From Brachymonas denitrificans (GTDB lineage Bacteria > Pseudomonadota > Gammaproteobacteria > Burkholderiales > Burkholderiaceae_C): a stretch of 64,000 nucleotides of DNA. Location of the stretch: NCBI RefSeq assembly GCF_907163135.1, contig NZ_CAJQUA010000001.1, positions 573,001 through 637,000 on the forward strand, given 5' to 3'. A program made the position numbers and the translations under genes. Shown piece by piece: positions 1 through 9,136 of this stretch; the first letter of the stretch is position 1, and the number at the start of each line of letters is the position of its first letter. Below the pieces are notes generated by a model. That model did not search any database, was not told the DNA's origin, and saw only the letters and a list, made by a program, of their open reading frames with translations.

Positions 1-1
1 C

Positions 2-703
2 CTGCTGGTATGGCTGCCGCTGGTGATCACCGTCTGGGTGCTCATGTGGCTGCTCGGCATGCTGGACGGTATCTTCGTCAGCATCCTGGCCACCATCGAG
101 GCCGTGGTGCCCGGCCTGACCGGCATGGCGCAGGCCGTGATGAAGATTCCCGGCATCGGTGTGCTCGCGCTGGGTCTGCTCATTCTGCTCACCGGCACGC
201 TGGCGGCCAACATCGTCGGCCAGTGGTGGATCCGCCAGTGGGACGCGCTGATGGCGCGCATTCCGGTGGTGCGCTCCATTTACAGCAGCGTCAAGCAGGT
301 GTCCGACACGCTGTTCTCCGGCAGCGGCAAGGCCTTCTCCAAGGCGCTGCTGGTGCAGTATCCGCGCCATGGATCATGGACTGTGGCCTTCCTCACCGGC
401 CATCCCGGCGGCGAGGTGGCGCACCACCTGCCCGGCGCGCACGTCAGCGTCTATGTGCCGACCACGCCCAACCCCACCTCGGGCTTCTTCCTGATGATGG
501 CGCGCGAAGACGTGATCGAGCTCGACATGACGGTGGACGAGGCGCTCAAATACATCATTTCCATGGGTGTGGTGGTGCCGCCCGAGCACGTGGGCGGTCT
601 GTCGCGCAAGGGCGGGATTGCAGGCAAGCCTTTGCCGGTTGCTGCACCCCCCGCTGCGCCCGCTCCCCCGGCGCCGCCCGCAAGCCCTGAAAAGACCGAT
701 TAA
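2..703 (+). CDS. DUF502 family membrane protein (5' end cut by window)
   Basis: The reading frame is open from the first bases of the window, so the N-terminus is missing. What remains is about 233 residues. Two hydrophobic segments are visible at the start (around LVWLPLVITVWVLMWLLG and IGVLALGLLILLTGTLAAN), followed by a soluble part with the family-typical stretch VRSIYSSVKQVSDTLF and a Pro/Ala-rich tail ending in SPEKTD. DUF502 proteins are inner-membrane proteins of unknown function. The gene lies 49 bp upstream of aspS on the same strand, an arrangement common in Burkholderiales, so the two may be cotranscribed. Function is not known. Confidence 0.85.
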   Translation: MLVWLPLVITVWVLMWLLGMLDGIFVSILATIEAVVPGLTGMAQAVMKIPGIGVLALGLLILLTGTLAANIVGQWWIRQWDALMARIPVVRSIYSSVKQVSDTLFSGSGKAFSKALLVQYPRHGSWTVAFLTGHPGGEVAHHLPGAHVSVYVPTTPNPTSGFFLMMAREDVIELDMTVDEALKYIISMGVVVPPEHVGGLSRKGGIAGKPLPVAAPPAAPAPPAPPASPEKTD

Positions 704-752
704 CATCAAGCATGTCCCGCGCCGTCTGCGGGACCAGAAAGACTGAGAAAAA

Positions 753-2561
753 ATGGCAATGCGTTCGATCTATTGCGGTCAGGTGACCGAAGCCCTGCTG
801 GGCCAGACTGTAACCCTGTGCGGCTGGGTCAACCGCCGTCGCGACCACGGTGGCGTGATCTTCGTCGACCTGCGCGACCGCGAAGGCTATGTGCAGGTGG
901 TCTGCGATCCGGACCGCCCCGAGATGTTCAAGGTGGCCGAAGACCTGCGCAACGAGTTCTGCGTGCAGGTCAAGGGCCTGGTGCGCGCACGCCCCGAAGG
1001 CACCACCAACGACAATATCACCACCGGCAAGATCGAGGTGCTCTGCCACGAACTGAACGTGCTGAACGCCTCCGTCACGCCCCCGTTCCAGCTCGATGAC
1101 GACAACCTGAGCGAAACCACCCGTCTGACGCATCGCGTGCTGGACCTGCGCCGCCCCTACATGCAGCGCAATCTGATGCTGCGCTACAAGGTGGCGATGG
1201 AAGTGCGCAAGTTCCTCGACGCCAACGGCTTCATCGACATCGAAACGCCGATGCTGACCAAGAGCACGCCCGAAGGCGCGCGCGACTACCTGGTGCCCAG
1301 CCGCGTGCACGATGGCCACTTCTTCGCGCTGCCGCAGTCGCCCCAGCTGTTCAAGCAGCTGCTGATGGTGGCCGGCTACGACCGCTATTACCAGATCACC
1401 AAGTGCTTCCGCGACGAAGACCTGCGCGCCGACCGTCAGCCCGAATTCACGCAGATCGACATCGAGACTTCCTTCCTGGGCGAAGACGAGATCCGCGCAC
1501 TGTTCCAGGACATGATCAAGCAGGTGTTCCGCAACACCATGGATGTGGATCTGGGCGAGTTCCCGGTCATGCAGTATGCCGACGCCATGCACCTGTACGG
1601 TTCCGACAAGCCCGACCTGCGCGTGAAGCTGCAGTTCACCGAATTGACCGACGTAATGAAGGATGTGGACTTCAAGGTGTTCTCCACGCCGGCAACCACC
1701 CCGGGTGGCCGCGTAGTGGCGCTGCGCGTGCCGCAGGGCGGCCAGATGAGCCGCGGCGAGATCGACGGCTACACCGAGTTCGTCAAGATCTACGGCGCCA
1801 AGGGCCTGGCCTGGATCAAGGTCAACGAGAAGGCCAAGGGCCGCGAAGGCCTGCAGAGCCCGATCGTCAAGAACCTGCACGATGCCGCCCTGAACGTGAT
1901 TCTTGAGCGCACCGGCGCCCAGGACGGCGACCTGATCTTCTTCGGCGCCGACAAGGCCAAGATCGTCAACGACGCCATCGGCGCACTGCGCCTGAAGGTG
2001 GGTCACAGCGAGTTTGGCAAGAGGAACGGCCTGTTCGAGGACCGCTGGGCGCCGCTGTGGGTGGTCGATTTCCCGATGTTCGAATACGACGAGGAAGACG
2101 ACCGCTGGAACGCCATGCACCACCCCTTCACCTCGCCCAAGGACGGTCACGAGGACTACATGGACAGCGACCCGTCCAAGTGCGTGGCCAAGGCCTACGA
2201 CATGGTGCTGAACGGCTGGGAACTGGGTGGTGGCTCCGTCCGTATCCACCGCGCCGAAGTGCAGAGCAAGGTGTTCAGCGCACTGAAGATCACGCCGGAA
2301 GATGCCCAGGTAAAGTTCGGCTTCCTGCTGGATGCGCTGCAGTACGGCGCGCCCCCGCACGGTGGCCTGGCCTTCGGTCTGGACCGCCTGATCACGCTGA
2401 TGACGCGCGCCGAATCCATCCGCGACGTGATTGCCTTCCCCAAGACCCAGCGTGCCCAGTGCCTGCTGACGCAGGCCCCGAGCATGGTCGACGAGAAGCA
2501 GCTGCGCGAACTGCACATCCGCCTGCGCAACCCGGCTGCAGCCGAAGCCAAGAGCGCCTGA
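753..2561 (+). CDS. aspS: Aspartate--tRNA ligase (class II)
   Basis: Charges tRNA-Asp with aspartate in the cytoplasm. At 602 residues it matches the long bacterial AspRS type. Order of domains: N-terminal OB-fold anticodon-binding region (about 1-110, with [20 protein letters not shown]), class II catalytic core with motif 2 around [20 protein letters not shown], an inserted GAD-type domain in the middle, and motif 3 near the C-terminus ([13 protein letters not shown]). In many betaproteobacteria this enzyme is non-discriminating and also makes Asp-tRNA-Asn for GatCAB to amidate; that is inference and cannot be decided from this sequence alone. The start is the first ATG after an A-rich leader; a second in-frame ATG lies two codons on. 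Confidence 0.97.
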   Translation: MAMRSIYCGQVTEALLGQTVTLCGWVNRRRDHGGVIFVDLRDREGYVQVVCDPDRPEMFKVAEDLRNEFCVQVKGLVRARPEGTTNDNITTGKIEVLCHELNVLNASVTPPFQLDDDNLSETTRLTHRVLDLRRPYMQRNLMLRYKVAMEVRKFLDANGFIDIETPMLTKSTPEGARDYLVPSRVHDGHFFALPQSPQLFKQLLMVAGYDRYYQITKCFRDEDLRADRQPEFTQIDIETSFLGEDEIRALFQDMIKQVFRNTMDVDLGEFPVMQYADAMHLYGSDKPDLRVKLQFTELTDVMKDVDFKVFSTPATTPGGRVVALRVPQGGQMSRGEIDGYTEFVKIYGAKGLAWIKVNEKAKGREGLQSPIVKNLHDAALNVILERTGAQDGDLIFFGADKAKIVNDAIGALRLKVGHSEFGKRNGLFEDRWAPLWVVDFPMFEYDEEDDRWNAMHHPFTSPKDGHEDYMDSDPSKCVAKAYDMVLNGWELGGGSVRIHRAEVQSKVFSALKITPEDAQVKFGFLLDALQYGAPPHGGLAFGLDRLITLMTRAESIRDVIAFPKTQRAQCLLTQAPSMVDEKQLRELHIRLRNPAAAEAKSA

Positions 2562-2576
2562 CCGGAGCCCTGAAGC

Positions 2577-3389
2577 ATGTCGCCCCCGCAGGTTCCCGAG
2601 CGCATTCTGCCGACCGACGAGCCGCAGCGCACGCTGCGGGTGGCGACCTACAACATCCACAAGGGCGTGCAGGGCATGGGCCCGGCCAAGCGGCTGGAAA
2701 TCCATAACCTGCAGCAGGCCATCCAGCAGCTCGATGCCGACATCGTCTGCCTGCAGGAAGTGCGCAAGATGAACCGCCAGGGCGAGCGCCGCTTCGCCAA
2801 CTGGCCGCAGCTGGGGCAGGCCGACTTCCTCAAGCCGCAGGGCTACCACGCCCTGTACATGACCAACGCCATCACCAAGCACGGCGAGCACGGCAATGCC
2901 CTGCTCAGCCGCTTCGAGGTGGTGCGGCACAAGCATGAGGACATGTCGGACCACCGCTTCGAGCAGCGCGGCCTGCTGCATGGCGAGGTCAACCTGCAGG
3001 GCAAGCCGGTGCATGTGATCGTGGTGCACCTGGGCCTGATCGCCGCGAGCCGCGTGCGGCAGATTCGCCAGTTGCAGGAATTCATCGACCGCGAAATCGG
3101 CTGGAACGAGCCGCTGGTGGTGGCGGGCGACTTCAACGACTGGGGCAAGCAGCTGGTGCCCATCATGGCCGAATGCGGCCTGCACAGCGAATGCCAGTCG
3201 GCCGCCCATTTCACCTATCCGGCACGCCTGCCGCTGGCACAGCTGGACCATGTCTATTCGCGCGGCCTGCACCGTGTGCGCCAGTTCGTGCCCCAGCTCG
3301 ATTCGGTGGTGCGCAGCACCGGCATCCGCTCCTGGTCGCGTCTGTCCGACCACCTGCCGCTGGTGGCCGAGTTCGAACTCGACCGCTGA
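2577..3389 (+). CDS. Endonuclease/exonuclease/phosphatase family protein
   Basis: A 270-residue metal-dependent phosphoesterase-fold protein. Visible family motifs in order: RVATYNIHKGVQG (Asn and metal site), VCLQEVR (catalytic Glu), VVAGDFNDWG (catalytic Asp/Asn), and SDHLPLVAEFEL (final Asp-His) at the C-terminus. The substrate could be a nucleic acid or a phospholipid-type phosphodiester; sequence alone does not say. It starts 15 bp after aspS, so it is probably in the same transcript. In related genomes such a protein often sits beside a cardiolipin synthase; none is present here. Confidence 0.88.
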   Translation: MSPPQVPERILPTDEPQRTLRVATYNIHKGVQGMGPAKRLEIHNLQQAIQQLDADIVCLQEVRKMNRQGERRFANWPQLGQADFLKPQGYHALYMTNAITKHGEHGNALLSRFEVVRHKHEDMSDHRFEQRGLLHGEVNLQGKPVHVIVVHLGLIAASRVRQIRQLQEFIDREIGWNEPLVVAGDFNDWGKQLVPIMAECGLHSECQSAAHFTYPARLPLAQLDHVYSRGLHRVRQFVPQLDSVVRSTGIRSWSRLSDHLPLVAEFELDR

Positions 3390-3498
3390 GCACGGGCAGC
3401 CCCAATCCTAGCAGGGCTGATTGTCATCCCTCGCGGTGACACGGGTTACAGATGGTATGCTTCTACAGCTTCAGCAGTCCGAATTCATCCAGACCCTC

Positions 3499-4206
3499 AT
3501 GACATCCTCCTCTCCCGCCGAAGACGAAGGCACGCCGGTATCGGTCAAGATCCGCGAGCGCATCCTGGCCGCGCGCAAGCGCTTCCATGCCAATGACAAC
3601 ATCTCGGAGTTTCTCCAGCCCGGAGAGCTTGAGCAGTTGCTCGACGAAGTCGAGGAAAAGCTGCAGGGCGTGCTCGACAGCATGGTGATCGACACCGAGA
3701 ACGACCATAACACCGACACCACCGCGCGCCGCGTGGCCAAGATGTACCTGAAGGAGGTATTTGGCGGCCGTTACGTGCCGCAGCCGGTGCTGACCGAATT
3801 TCCCAATGCCGAGCGCCTGAACGAGCTGATGATCGTCGGCCCCATCACCGTGCGCAGCGCCTGCTCGCACCATCTGGTGCCGGTGATCGGCAAGGTCTGG
3901 ATCGGCATCATGCCGAACGAACACACCAACGTGATCGGCCTGTCCAAGTATGCGCGCCTGGCCGAGTGGGTGATGAACCGCCCGCAGATCCAGGAAGAGG
4001 CCGTGGTGCAGCTGGCCGATCTGATCCAGGACAAGACGCACCCCGATGGCCTGGCCATCGTGATGGAGGCCACGCACTATTGCATGGCCTGGCGCGGCGT
4101 GAAGGACATGGACAGCAAGATGATCAACTCGGTCATGCGCGGTGTGTTCCTCAAGGATCCCAACCTGCGGCGCGAATTCCTCTCGCTGATTCCGCGCAAG
4201 AACTGA
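3499..4206 (+). CDS. folE: GTP cyclohydrolase I (type IA)
   Basis: Converts GTP to 7,8-dihydroneopterin triphosphate, the first step of folate and pterin synthesis. The Zn-site and catalytic segment SACSHHLVPVIGKVWIGIMP is clear, and the third Zn ligand Cys lies in ATHYCMAWRGVKDMDS. That last segment differs from the common CMMMRGV form, so this is a divergent subgroup. About 235 residues from the ATG chosen here. The frame stays open upstream with an ATG at 3457 and a TTG at 3421; no strong ribosome site decides between them, so the start is uncertain. Next gene on the same strand is a BLUF photosensor 44 bp away. Confidence 0.93.
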   Translation: MTSSSPAEDEGTPVSVKIRERILAARKRFHANDNISEFLQPGELEQLLDEVEEKLQGVLDSMVIDTENDHNTDTTARRVAKMYLKEVFGGRYVPQPVLTEFPNAERLNELMIVGPITVRSACSHHLVPVIGKVWIGIMPNEHTNVIGLSKYARLAEWVMNRPQIQEEAVVQLADLIQDKTHPDGLAIVMEATHYCMAWRGVKDMDSKMINSVMRGVFLKDPNLRREFLSLIPRKN

Positions 4207-4250
4207 GCGGCCGGGATCGCCGCTGTCGCCCCTAATTCAACGGAGTTTTT

Positions 4251-4673
4251 ATGCTGGTCAGACTGTTATACGTGAGCCGTGCCGCCGATGCCGCCCTGAA
4301 CGACCTGGACAACATCCTGCAGCACGCGCGCAACTACAACGCCGAGCACGGCATCACCGGTGCGCTGTGCTACAGCAGCAACATCTTCATGCAGGTGCTC
4401 GAAGGCAGCCGCACCGAGGTGAACCGCCTGTACGCCACCATCCTGCGTGATCCGCACCATAGCGACGTGGAGCTGCTGCACTACGAGGAAATCAGCGAGC
4501 GCAGCTACAGCGGCTGGACCATGGGGCGCGTGGACATCTCCCGCCTCAATACCTCCACCGTGCTGAAGTATTCCGAGCATGCGGATTTCAATCCCTATGC
4601 CAACTCCGGCAAGATGGCGCTGGCGATGCTGCAGGAACTGGTAGCGACGGCCAACATCATCGGCCGCGCCTGA
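4251..4673 (+). CDS. BLUF-domain blue-light sensor (single domain)
   Basis: A 140-residue protein that is almost entirely a BLUF domain, which binds FAD and senses blue light. The flavin-site residues are present: Tyr7 (RLLYVSRA), Asn30 (ARNYNAEHGITG), Gln48 (FMQVLEG), and the Trp89/Met91 pair (SGWTMG). After about residue 95 there is only a short helical tail, with no output domain, so signalling must go through a partner protein. It follows folE closely and precedes a strong terminator, so the two genes may share a transcript. The partner and physiological output cannot be named from this window. Confidence 0.93.
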   Translation: MLVRLLYVSRAADAALNDLDNILQHARNYNAEHGITGALCYSSNIFMQVLEGSRTEVNRLYATILRDPHHSDVELLHYEEISERSYSGWTMGRVDISRLNTSTVLKYSEHADFNPYANSGKMALAMLQELVATANIIGRA

Positions 4674-4711
4674 GCGGCCGGGGCCTCAGGCCCTTTCTGC
4701 TCTCCAATGAC

Positions 4712-4738
4712 AAACAGGCAGCCGAAGCTGCCTGTTTT
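4712..4738 (+). terminator. Intrinsic terminator after BLUF gene
   Basis: Perfect 11-bp inverted repeat AAACAGGCAGC / GCTGCCTGTTT with a CGAA tetraloop, followed by one further T. It sits between convergent genes and ends the folE-BLUF unit; the A run on the 5' side could also serve the minus-strand gene. Confidence 0.85.
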
Positions 4739-4763
4739 GCCTGGTGCCGCAAGAGCGTTCAGT

Positions 4764-5435
4764 TCAGCGCTTGCCGTTGTGCAGCAGGCTGTCCACCACC
4801 ATCTGCGACAGGCGCGAGAAATTCATGCCCTGCAGTTCGCGGTTGAAGCTGTTGCGAGCCCAGCGGCGCGTGCCGTTCCAGCGCCAGGGCTTGAGCACCA
4901 CCACGGCAGCACCGAGCGCAGCCGCGATGGCCAGCAGGCGGTAGGGATGGCGGCGCGCATACTTCTGCACCAGTGGCTCGCCGATTTCGATGGCCATGTG
5001 CATGGGATGGCGGCGCCACCAGGCATTGAGCAGGCGCTGGGCGGCCAATGCGCCGGTGGAGAGGGCGCGGCCGGTGTCGCTGTCGACCAGGCCGGATAGC
5101 GACCAGGCACGTGCCGGGCGGCGGGCGACCCGCGGGGTGCGCGGCGGCAGTTCACGTGCCAGTGCGTCGGAGGCGGCAGCCGCCTCGACATCGGCCGTCG
5201 TCGGTGGTACCGGCCCGGTGGCTGCCGCAGTCACGAAGGAAGGGGCCTGGGCCACGACCGGACTGGGAGCGTCCGGCATCTGCGCCTGCACGGTGGCGCC
5301 CTCTGCAGCCTGCCGGGCTGCCTTGAGGCTGGCCGTGGCGCCGGGGCGCATCATTTCCAGCAGAGCGCGCCGGGACTGTTCCAAGCGCTGCGAGGGGGTG
5401 AGGGTTTCTGTGGTGCCGGGATTGTTCTCAGGCAT
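4764..5435 (-). CDS. Hypothetical protein in YqjE/YqjD-type cluster
   Basis: About 223 residues and not recognised as a named family. The first two thirds are Ala/Pro-rich and low complexity. The C-terminal part has a hydrophobic helix (LLAIAAALGAAVVVLKPW) flanked by basic residues, then an amphipathic end. The ATG at 5435 follows a GGAGAG ribosome site and overlaps the end of the upstream yqjE-like gene by 8 bp, indicating translational coupling. By position it resembles the third gene of the yqjD-yqjE-yqjK cluster of gamma- and betaproteobacteria, which is linked to ribosome hibernation and envelope stress, but similarity to YqjK itself is not evident. Confidence 0.7.
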   Translation of the reverse strand: MPENNPGTTETLTPSQRLEQSRRALLEMMRPGATASLKAARQAAEGATVQAQMPDAPSPVVAQAPSFVTAAATGPVPPTTADVEAAAASDALARELPPRTPRVARRPARAWSLSGLVDSDTGRALSTGALAAQRLLNAWWRRHPMHMAIEIGEPLVQKYARRHPYRLLAIAAALGAAVVVLKPWRWNGTRRWARNSFNRELQGMNFSRLSQMVVDSLLHNGKR

Positions 5436-5805
5436 CTTTCTCTCCAGCAACATGGAAGGCTTCGATGTCGGCCATGAACTGGCGCTTGACTTCGCCGACT
5501 TCGGCGCTCAGCACCGGCTTGCGCGTCATGCCGAAGGCGAACAGTGCCAGCAGCAGCGGCACGGCCGGCACGGCGACCAGCGCCCAGTGGAACTGGTTCT
5601 GCAGCAGGCCGAGCATCAGGGCTACGCCCGCAAAGACCAGGAACAGCGAAAGCGTGATGGCGACGACCACCCAGGCTACCAGACGACGTACGGCATTGCC
5701 GGCAACGTCCATCGACTCCTCGCGGAACAGGTCGAGGTAGTTGCCGATATGGGTCACGATCAGATCGGGCTTCTTGATCATGACCTTGAGAAGGGGGTGG
5801 AGCAT
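5428..5805 (-). CDS. YqjE-like phage-holin-family membrane protein
   Basis: A 125-residue protein with two strong transmembrane segments (VAWVVVAITLSLFLVFAGVALM and ALVAVPAVPLLLALFAFGM) in the spacing of the YqjE / holin-superfamily III group. These proteins sit in the inner membrane and are usually encoded next to a DUF883 (YqjD/ElaB) protein, as here. The biochemical role is unknown. The stop codon region carries the ribosome site of the next gene. The first ATG has only a weak ribosome site; an alternative is Met9. Confidence 0.8.
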   Translation of the reverse strand: MLHPLLKVMIKKPDLIVTHIGNYLDLFREESMDVAGNAVRRLVAWVVVAITLSLFLVFAGVALMLGLLQNQFHWALVAVPAVPLLLALFAFGMTRKPVLSAEVGEVKRQFMADIEAFHVAGEKDA

Positions 5806-5981
5806 GGGATCGCCTGTATCGAAAAGAGGACCGCCCGCGGGGACGGTATGAAAAAGCCGCAGCGGGCACGCACCGGGGTGCGGCTCACGACTGCGGCGAT
5901 CGCATCGGAAAAAGGCAGGGCCAGCTGATCAGTTGCCTCCCTGGAGGCCGTCCCGAGCCTGCCTCTCCGGCGGGCTCAGGC

Positions 5982-6356
5982 TCAGCGATCGCGGCCGCGC
6001 AGCATCATCAGCAGGGCAGCAGTGGCTGCGCCCACGCCGGCGGCGATGGCGATCGATTTCAGCGGCTGGTCTTCGACGTAGCTGCTGGTGGCGTCACCGG
6101 CGTTCTGCAGGCTGCGCTTGGCGTAGTCGCGGGCGTCGGAGGCCTTGTCGATACCGACACGGGCATATTGCTGTGCGCGCTCGGCCAGATGGTCGATGGC
6201 CTCGGTGGCACGGGCACGTGCAGCGCCCAGGCGGTCGCTGGCATTTTCCATGGCGGCGCCGGCAGCACTCAAGGTCTTGTCGGCCACTTCATGGGTGGTG
6301 GCAGCAGCTTCGTTGATGACCTTGTCAGTGGTATTTTGCACGTTGTTCATGTCCAT
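5982..6356 (-). CDS. DUF883 (ElaB/YqjD-type) tail-anchored protein
   Basis: About 124 residues: a long polar, helix-forming region with many Ala/Glu/Arg (about 10-95) and one C-terminal hydrophobic anchor (SIAIAAGVGAATAALLMMLRG) ending in RGRDR, the typical tail of this family. In E. coli YqjD and ElaB bind stationary-phase ribosomes at the inner membrane; transfer of that role to this protein is inference. The ATG at 6356 was chosen because AAAGGAGAT lies just upstream. It is the first gene of a three-gene minus-strand set, separated from the yqjE-like gene by about 175 bp with no other coding sequence. Confidence 0.85.
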   Translation of the reverse strand: MDMNNVQNTTDKVINEAAATTHEVADKTLSAAGAAMENASDRLGAARARATEAIDHLAERAQQYARVGIDKASDARDYAKRSLQNAGDATSSYVEDQPLKSIAIAAGVGAATAALLMMLRGRDR

Positions 6357-6479
6357 GAGTATCTCCTTTGGAAAGAATAGTGGGGACGACACTCATATGG
6401 TAACCGCCTGCAGGATTACAAGGGTAGTCGCGGCACCAAACGATTTGTATGCGGCGGACGACAGACTGTAGGAATCGCC

Positions 6480-7835
6480 CTACACGGTGCCATTTTCCGG
6501 CACGGGATCCTGCGGCAGTTGCGCGGCGATGGTGGTGCCACGCCCCGGTGCCGAATCGATGCGGATGCAGCCCTGCTGGGTTTCCACCCGGTATTGCATG
6601 CCGGCCAGACCGTGCGAGCCGGTGGCCAGCTGGCTGGTGTCGAAGCCGCAGCCATCGTCACGCACCCGCACATGGGCCTGATCGTCCACGGTCCACAATT
6701 CCACGCTGATCTGGCTGGCCCTGGCGTACTTGCTGCAGTTGGTCAGGGCCTCCTGCACCAGGCGGTACACCGTGAGCGCCTTGTCCTTGCCCAGCTGCAC
6801 CGGCTCCAGCCGCGTGATGACGGCGATGCCGGCGCTGCTGGCGTAGTCGCGCGTGAGGTTTTCCAGCGCCGGCACCAGGCCGAGATTGCCCAGCGCGCTG
6901 GGCGTCAGGTCTTCCACGATGCGGCGCTTGAGGGCCACGCCGTTGTTGAGGATCTGCGCCAGGTGGGCCAGGCGTTCCAGCATGTCCTGCGCTCCCTCGC
7001 TGTTCCGATCCAGTTTGGTGCGCATGCGGGCCACGTCCAGCTTGGCCGTGGTGAGCAGGGCGCCCAGTTCGTCGTGCAGTTCGCGTGCCAGGCGGCCGCG
7101 TTCGTCCTCGCGCACCAGCTGCAGGTGGGCGGCCAGCCGGCGCAGGCTGTGCGTGCGCTGTTCGACGGTCTTTTCGAGCTGGGTGCGCTCGGCCTCCAGC
7201 AATTGTTGCACGCGCGCCTCGCGCCGCTCCTTGGTGACGGTCTGGCGCCAGATCAGGATGATCATGCCGACCGCGAACAGCAGCATGCCGGCCATGGCCA
7301 GCCGGGCCATGTGCAGCGATTGCCGGGCCTGCACGTCGAAACGCTTGAGACGCAGGTTGTTGAAGGCAATCACATGTGCGCCCTGCGCCTGGATCTTGCG
7401 CATCAGCTCGCGGCCCACGCCGCTGTCGACGATGCGGCGCCATCCCGCGACGTTGCCGGCCATCTGCAGCTGCACCGTCTCGTTCATCACCTTCTGCTTC
7501 TCGCGCACCTGTCCGAGCAGGGCATTGACGCTGTCGCGCACGCCTACCTGCGCGCTCGCCGCCAGCTGGCCGGCCTGCGTGTCGATGTCGCTCATGTGCT
7601 GGATGAAATCGGCCTGGTAGCGTTCGTCGCCCGTGAGCAGGTAGCTGCGCTGGGTGCTTTCCGCGTCCGAAACGGCCAGCATCAGCGATTGCAGCTGCAG
7701 ATTGGCGCGTCGTGCGGCGGCCGCATCATCGAAGGCGAGGCTGGTGGCACGGAAGTTGATTTCATTGATCACCAGCAGCGCAGCACAGGTCAGGAAGACC
7801 AGTGCTGTAAGAATTTTTCGCATAAAGGGGTGCAT
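6480..7835 (-). CDS. CHASE3-domain sensor histidine kinase (NarX/DegS class)
   Basis: A membrane histidine kinase of about 451 residues. TM1 spans about 8-24, then a periplasmic CHASE3-type region (ANLQLQSLMLAVSDAEST, RSYLLTGDERY), TM2 at about 178-196, a coiled-coil linker, a HisKA_3 dimerisation domain with phospho-acceptor His254 in ELHDELGALL, and an HATPase domain (N box EALTNCSKYA, G box RDDGCGFD, HGLAGMQYR). It is divergently transcribed from a NarL-type regulator 97 bp away, which is its obvious partner. The ligand is unknown. Start set at the ATG after AAGGGG; the frame is open further upstream, overlapping the regulator, so longer versions are unlikely. Confidence 0.92.
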   Translation of the reverse strand: MHPFMRKILTALVFLTCAALLVINEINFRATSLAFDDAAAARRANLQLQSLMLAVSDAESTQRSYLLTGDERYQADFIQHMSDIDTQAGQLAASAQVGVRDSVNALLGQVREKQKVMNETVQLQMAGNVAGWRRIVDSGVGRELMRKIQAQGAHVIAFNNLRLKRFDVQARQSLHMARLAMAGMLLFAVGMIILIWRQTVTKERREARVQQLLEAERTQLEKTVEQRTHSLRRLAAHLQLVREDERGRLARELHDELGALLTTAKLDVARMRTKLDRNSEGAQDMLERLAHLAQILNNGVALKRRIVEDLTPSALGNLGLVPALENLTRDYASSAGIAVITRLEPVQLGKDKALTVYRLVQEALTNCSKYARASQISVELWTVDDQAHVRVRDDGCGFDTSQLATGSHGLAGMQYRVETQQGCIRIDSAPGRGTTIAAQLPQDPVPENGTV

Positions 7836-7932
7836 GAACCCCTTGGTGAAGGTCTCTACAGTTAACATGGGCGGCTGGTTCATGGGTGCACCATCTCCGG
7901 TTGCACCCGTCATCACCACGCTGGAGGGCTTG

Positions 7933-8565
7933 ATGATCAAGGTAGGTATCGTAGACGACCACGCCATTGTCCGTGCGGGTCTGAAACAGTTTTTTGCGGA
8001 ACAGGTGGATCTCCGGGTGATCGGGGAAGCCGCCAGCGGGCGCGAGGCCATCGATCTGGTGCGCAACGAGCCCATGGATGTGCTGGTAATGGACCTGTCC
8101 ATGCCCGGCCAAAGCGGCATGGACGCGCTGGGCATGATCCGCGCCAAGGCGCCGGACGTGGGCGTGCTGATCCTGAGCGGCTATCCCGAGGAGCATTACG
8201 CCACCAACCTGATCCGCCAGGGGGCCAGCGGCTTCCTGAACAAGGAATGCGATCCTGAGGAGATCGTCAAGGCGATCCGCACGATTGCCATGGGCAAGCG
8301 CTACATCAGCGCCAGCGTGGCCGAGCTGCTGGCCCAGCAACTGGGCAAGGGCGATGACCTGCTGCCGCACGAGCAGCTGTCCGAACGCGAATTCCAGGTC
8401 TTCCTCAAACTCGCCAAGGGCGAGACCGCCAGCGATATCGCCGACGAGCTGTCACTGAGCGTGAAAACGGTGAGCACCTACCGTACCCGCCTGATGGAGA
8501 AGATGAACCTCCAAACCAACAGCGACCTGACCTATTACGCACTGAAAAACAAGCTGATCGACTGA
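7933..8565 (+). CDS. NarL/FixJ-type response regulator
   Basis: A 210-residue regulator. Receiver domain at 1-120 with the acidic pair Asp8/Asp9, phospho-acceptor Asp54 (VLVMDLSMPG) and Lys in LNKECD; LuxR-type helix-turn-helix at the C-terminus (LSEREFQVFLKLAKGE, SVKTVSTYRTRLMEKM). It is the likely target of the CHASE3 kinase encoded divergently. The ATG beginning MIKVGIVDDH was chosen because it starts exactly at the receiver fold. Targets are unknown; the shared 97-bp intergenic region is the first place to look for autoregulation. Confidence 0.93.
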   Translation: MIKVGIVDDHAIVRAGLKQFFAEQVDLRVIGEAASGREAIDLVRNEPMDVLVMDLSMPGQSGMDALGMIRAKAPDVGVLILSGYPEEHYATNLIRQGASGFLNKECDPEEIVKAIRTIAMGKRYISASVAELLAQQLGKGDDLLPHEQLSEREFQVFLKLAKGETASDIADELSLSVKTVSTYRTRLMEKMNLQTNSDLTYYALKNKLID

Positions 8566-8594
8566 TCAGCCTGCTGTATGCCGGCCCTGGTTGA

Positions 8595-8984
8595 CTACTG
8601 CTCGGAAATCTCGATGCAGTAATCGATCAGGGCATCGATCTCGCGGGATTTGTCGAAGAACTTGTCGACACCCATCTGTACGCAGCGGTCGCGTACGTCG
8701 TTGGTGGCGTAGTTGCTGAACACAACCATCTTCTTGTCCTCGGGCCGGTCCTTGCAGGCCTCGAGCACACCCAGCCCGGTTCCCTGCTGCAGGAACAGGT
8801 CGACGATGGCCAAGTCCCACTCGGGAAGATGCGAAGTCAGCCAGTTGACTCCTTCCTTCTCGGTGGCGGCGACACCCACGGTTTCGGCATCGGCGAGTTC
8901 CTGGAGCGTATCCACCAGATTCTCACGGATGACCGGGTTGTCTTCTACGATGTAAACCTTCAGGCCCACTTGCGGTTGGCTCAC
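8595..8984 (-). CDS. Single-domain response regulator (receiver only)
   Basis: A CheY-like receiver of about 129 residues with no output domain. Acid pocket Glu14/Asp15 (YIVEDNP), phospho-acceptor Asp62 (LAIVDLFL), Ser in VVFSNYAT and Lys in FFDKS are present. The frame has no ATG near the receiver start; the GTG at 8984 fits the fold start best, while an upstream ATG at 9086 would add a 34-residue extension without family similarity. It lies convergent to the NarL-type regulator and could tap the same kinase, acting as a phosphate sink or signalling by protein contact; that is inference. Confidence 0.82.
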   Translation of the reverse strand: MSQPQVGLKVYIVEDNPVIRENLVDTLQELADAETVGVAATEKEGVNWLTSHLPEWDLAIVDLFLQQGTGLGVLEACKDRPEDKKMVVFSNYATNDVRDRCVQMGVDKFFDKSREIDALIDYCIEISEQ

Positions 8985-9136
8985 TATTAAAGGGGAACGC
9001 CTGCCTGTTGAGCAGCGAGCCCGGAAATTGAACAATGATGCACAGGATATCCCGCGCCTTTTTTCAAGTATGCCATCAGGATGCAACGCGGGCTGTCGGA
9101 GAAGGATTACAGCACAACAGTTCGATTTTCGAGATT

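Noticed and set aside
555..3353. Very long open frame (932 codons) on the minus strand opposite aspS
   Set aside because: It is antisense to aspS and its neighbour; His/Gln/Val/Ala-rich product with no family features. Long antisense frames are common in GC-rich genes with strong third-base bias.
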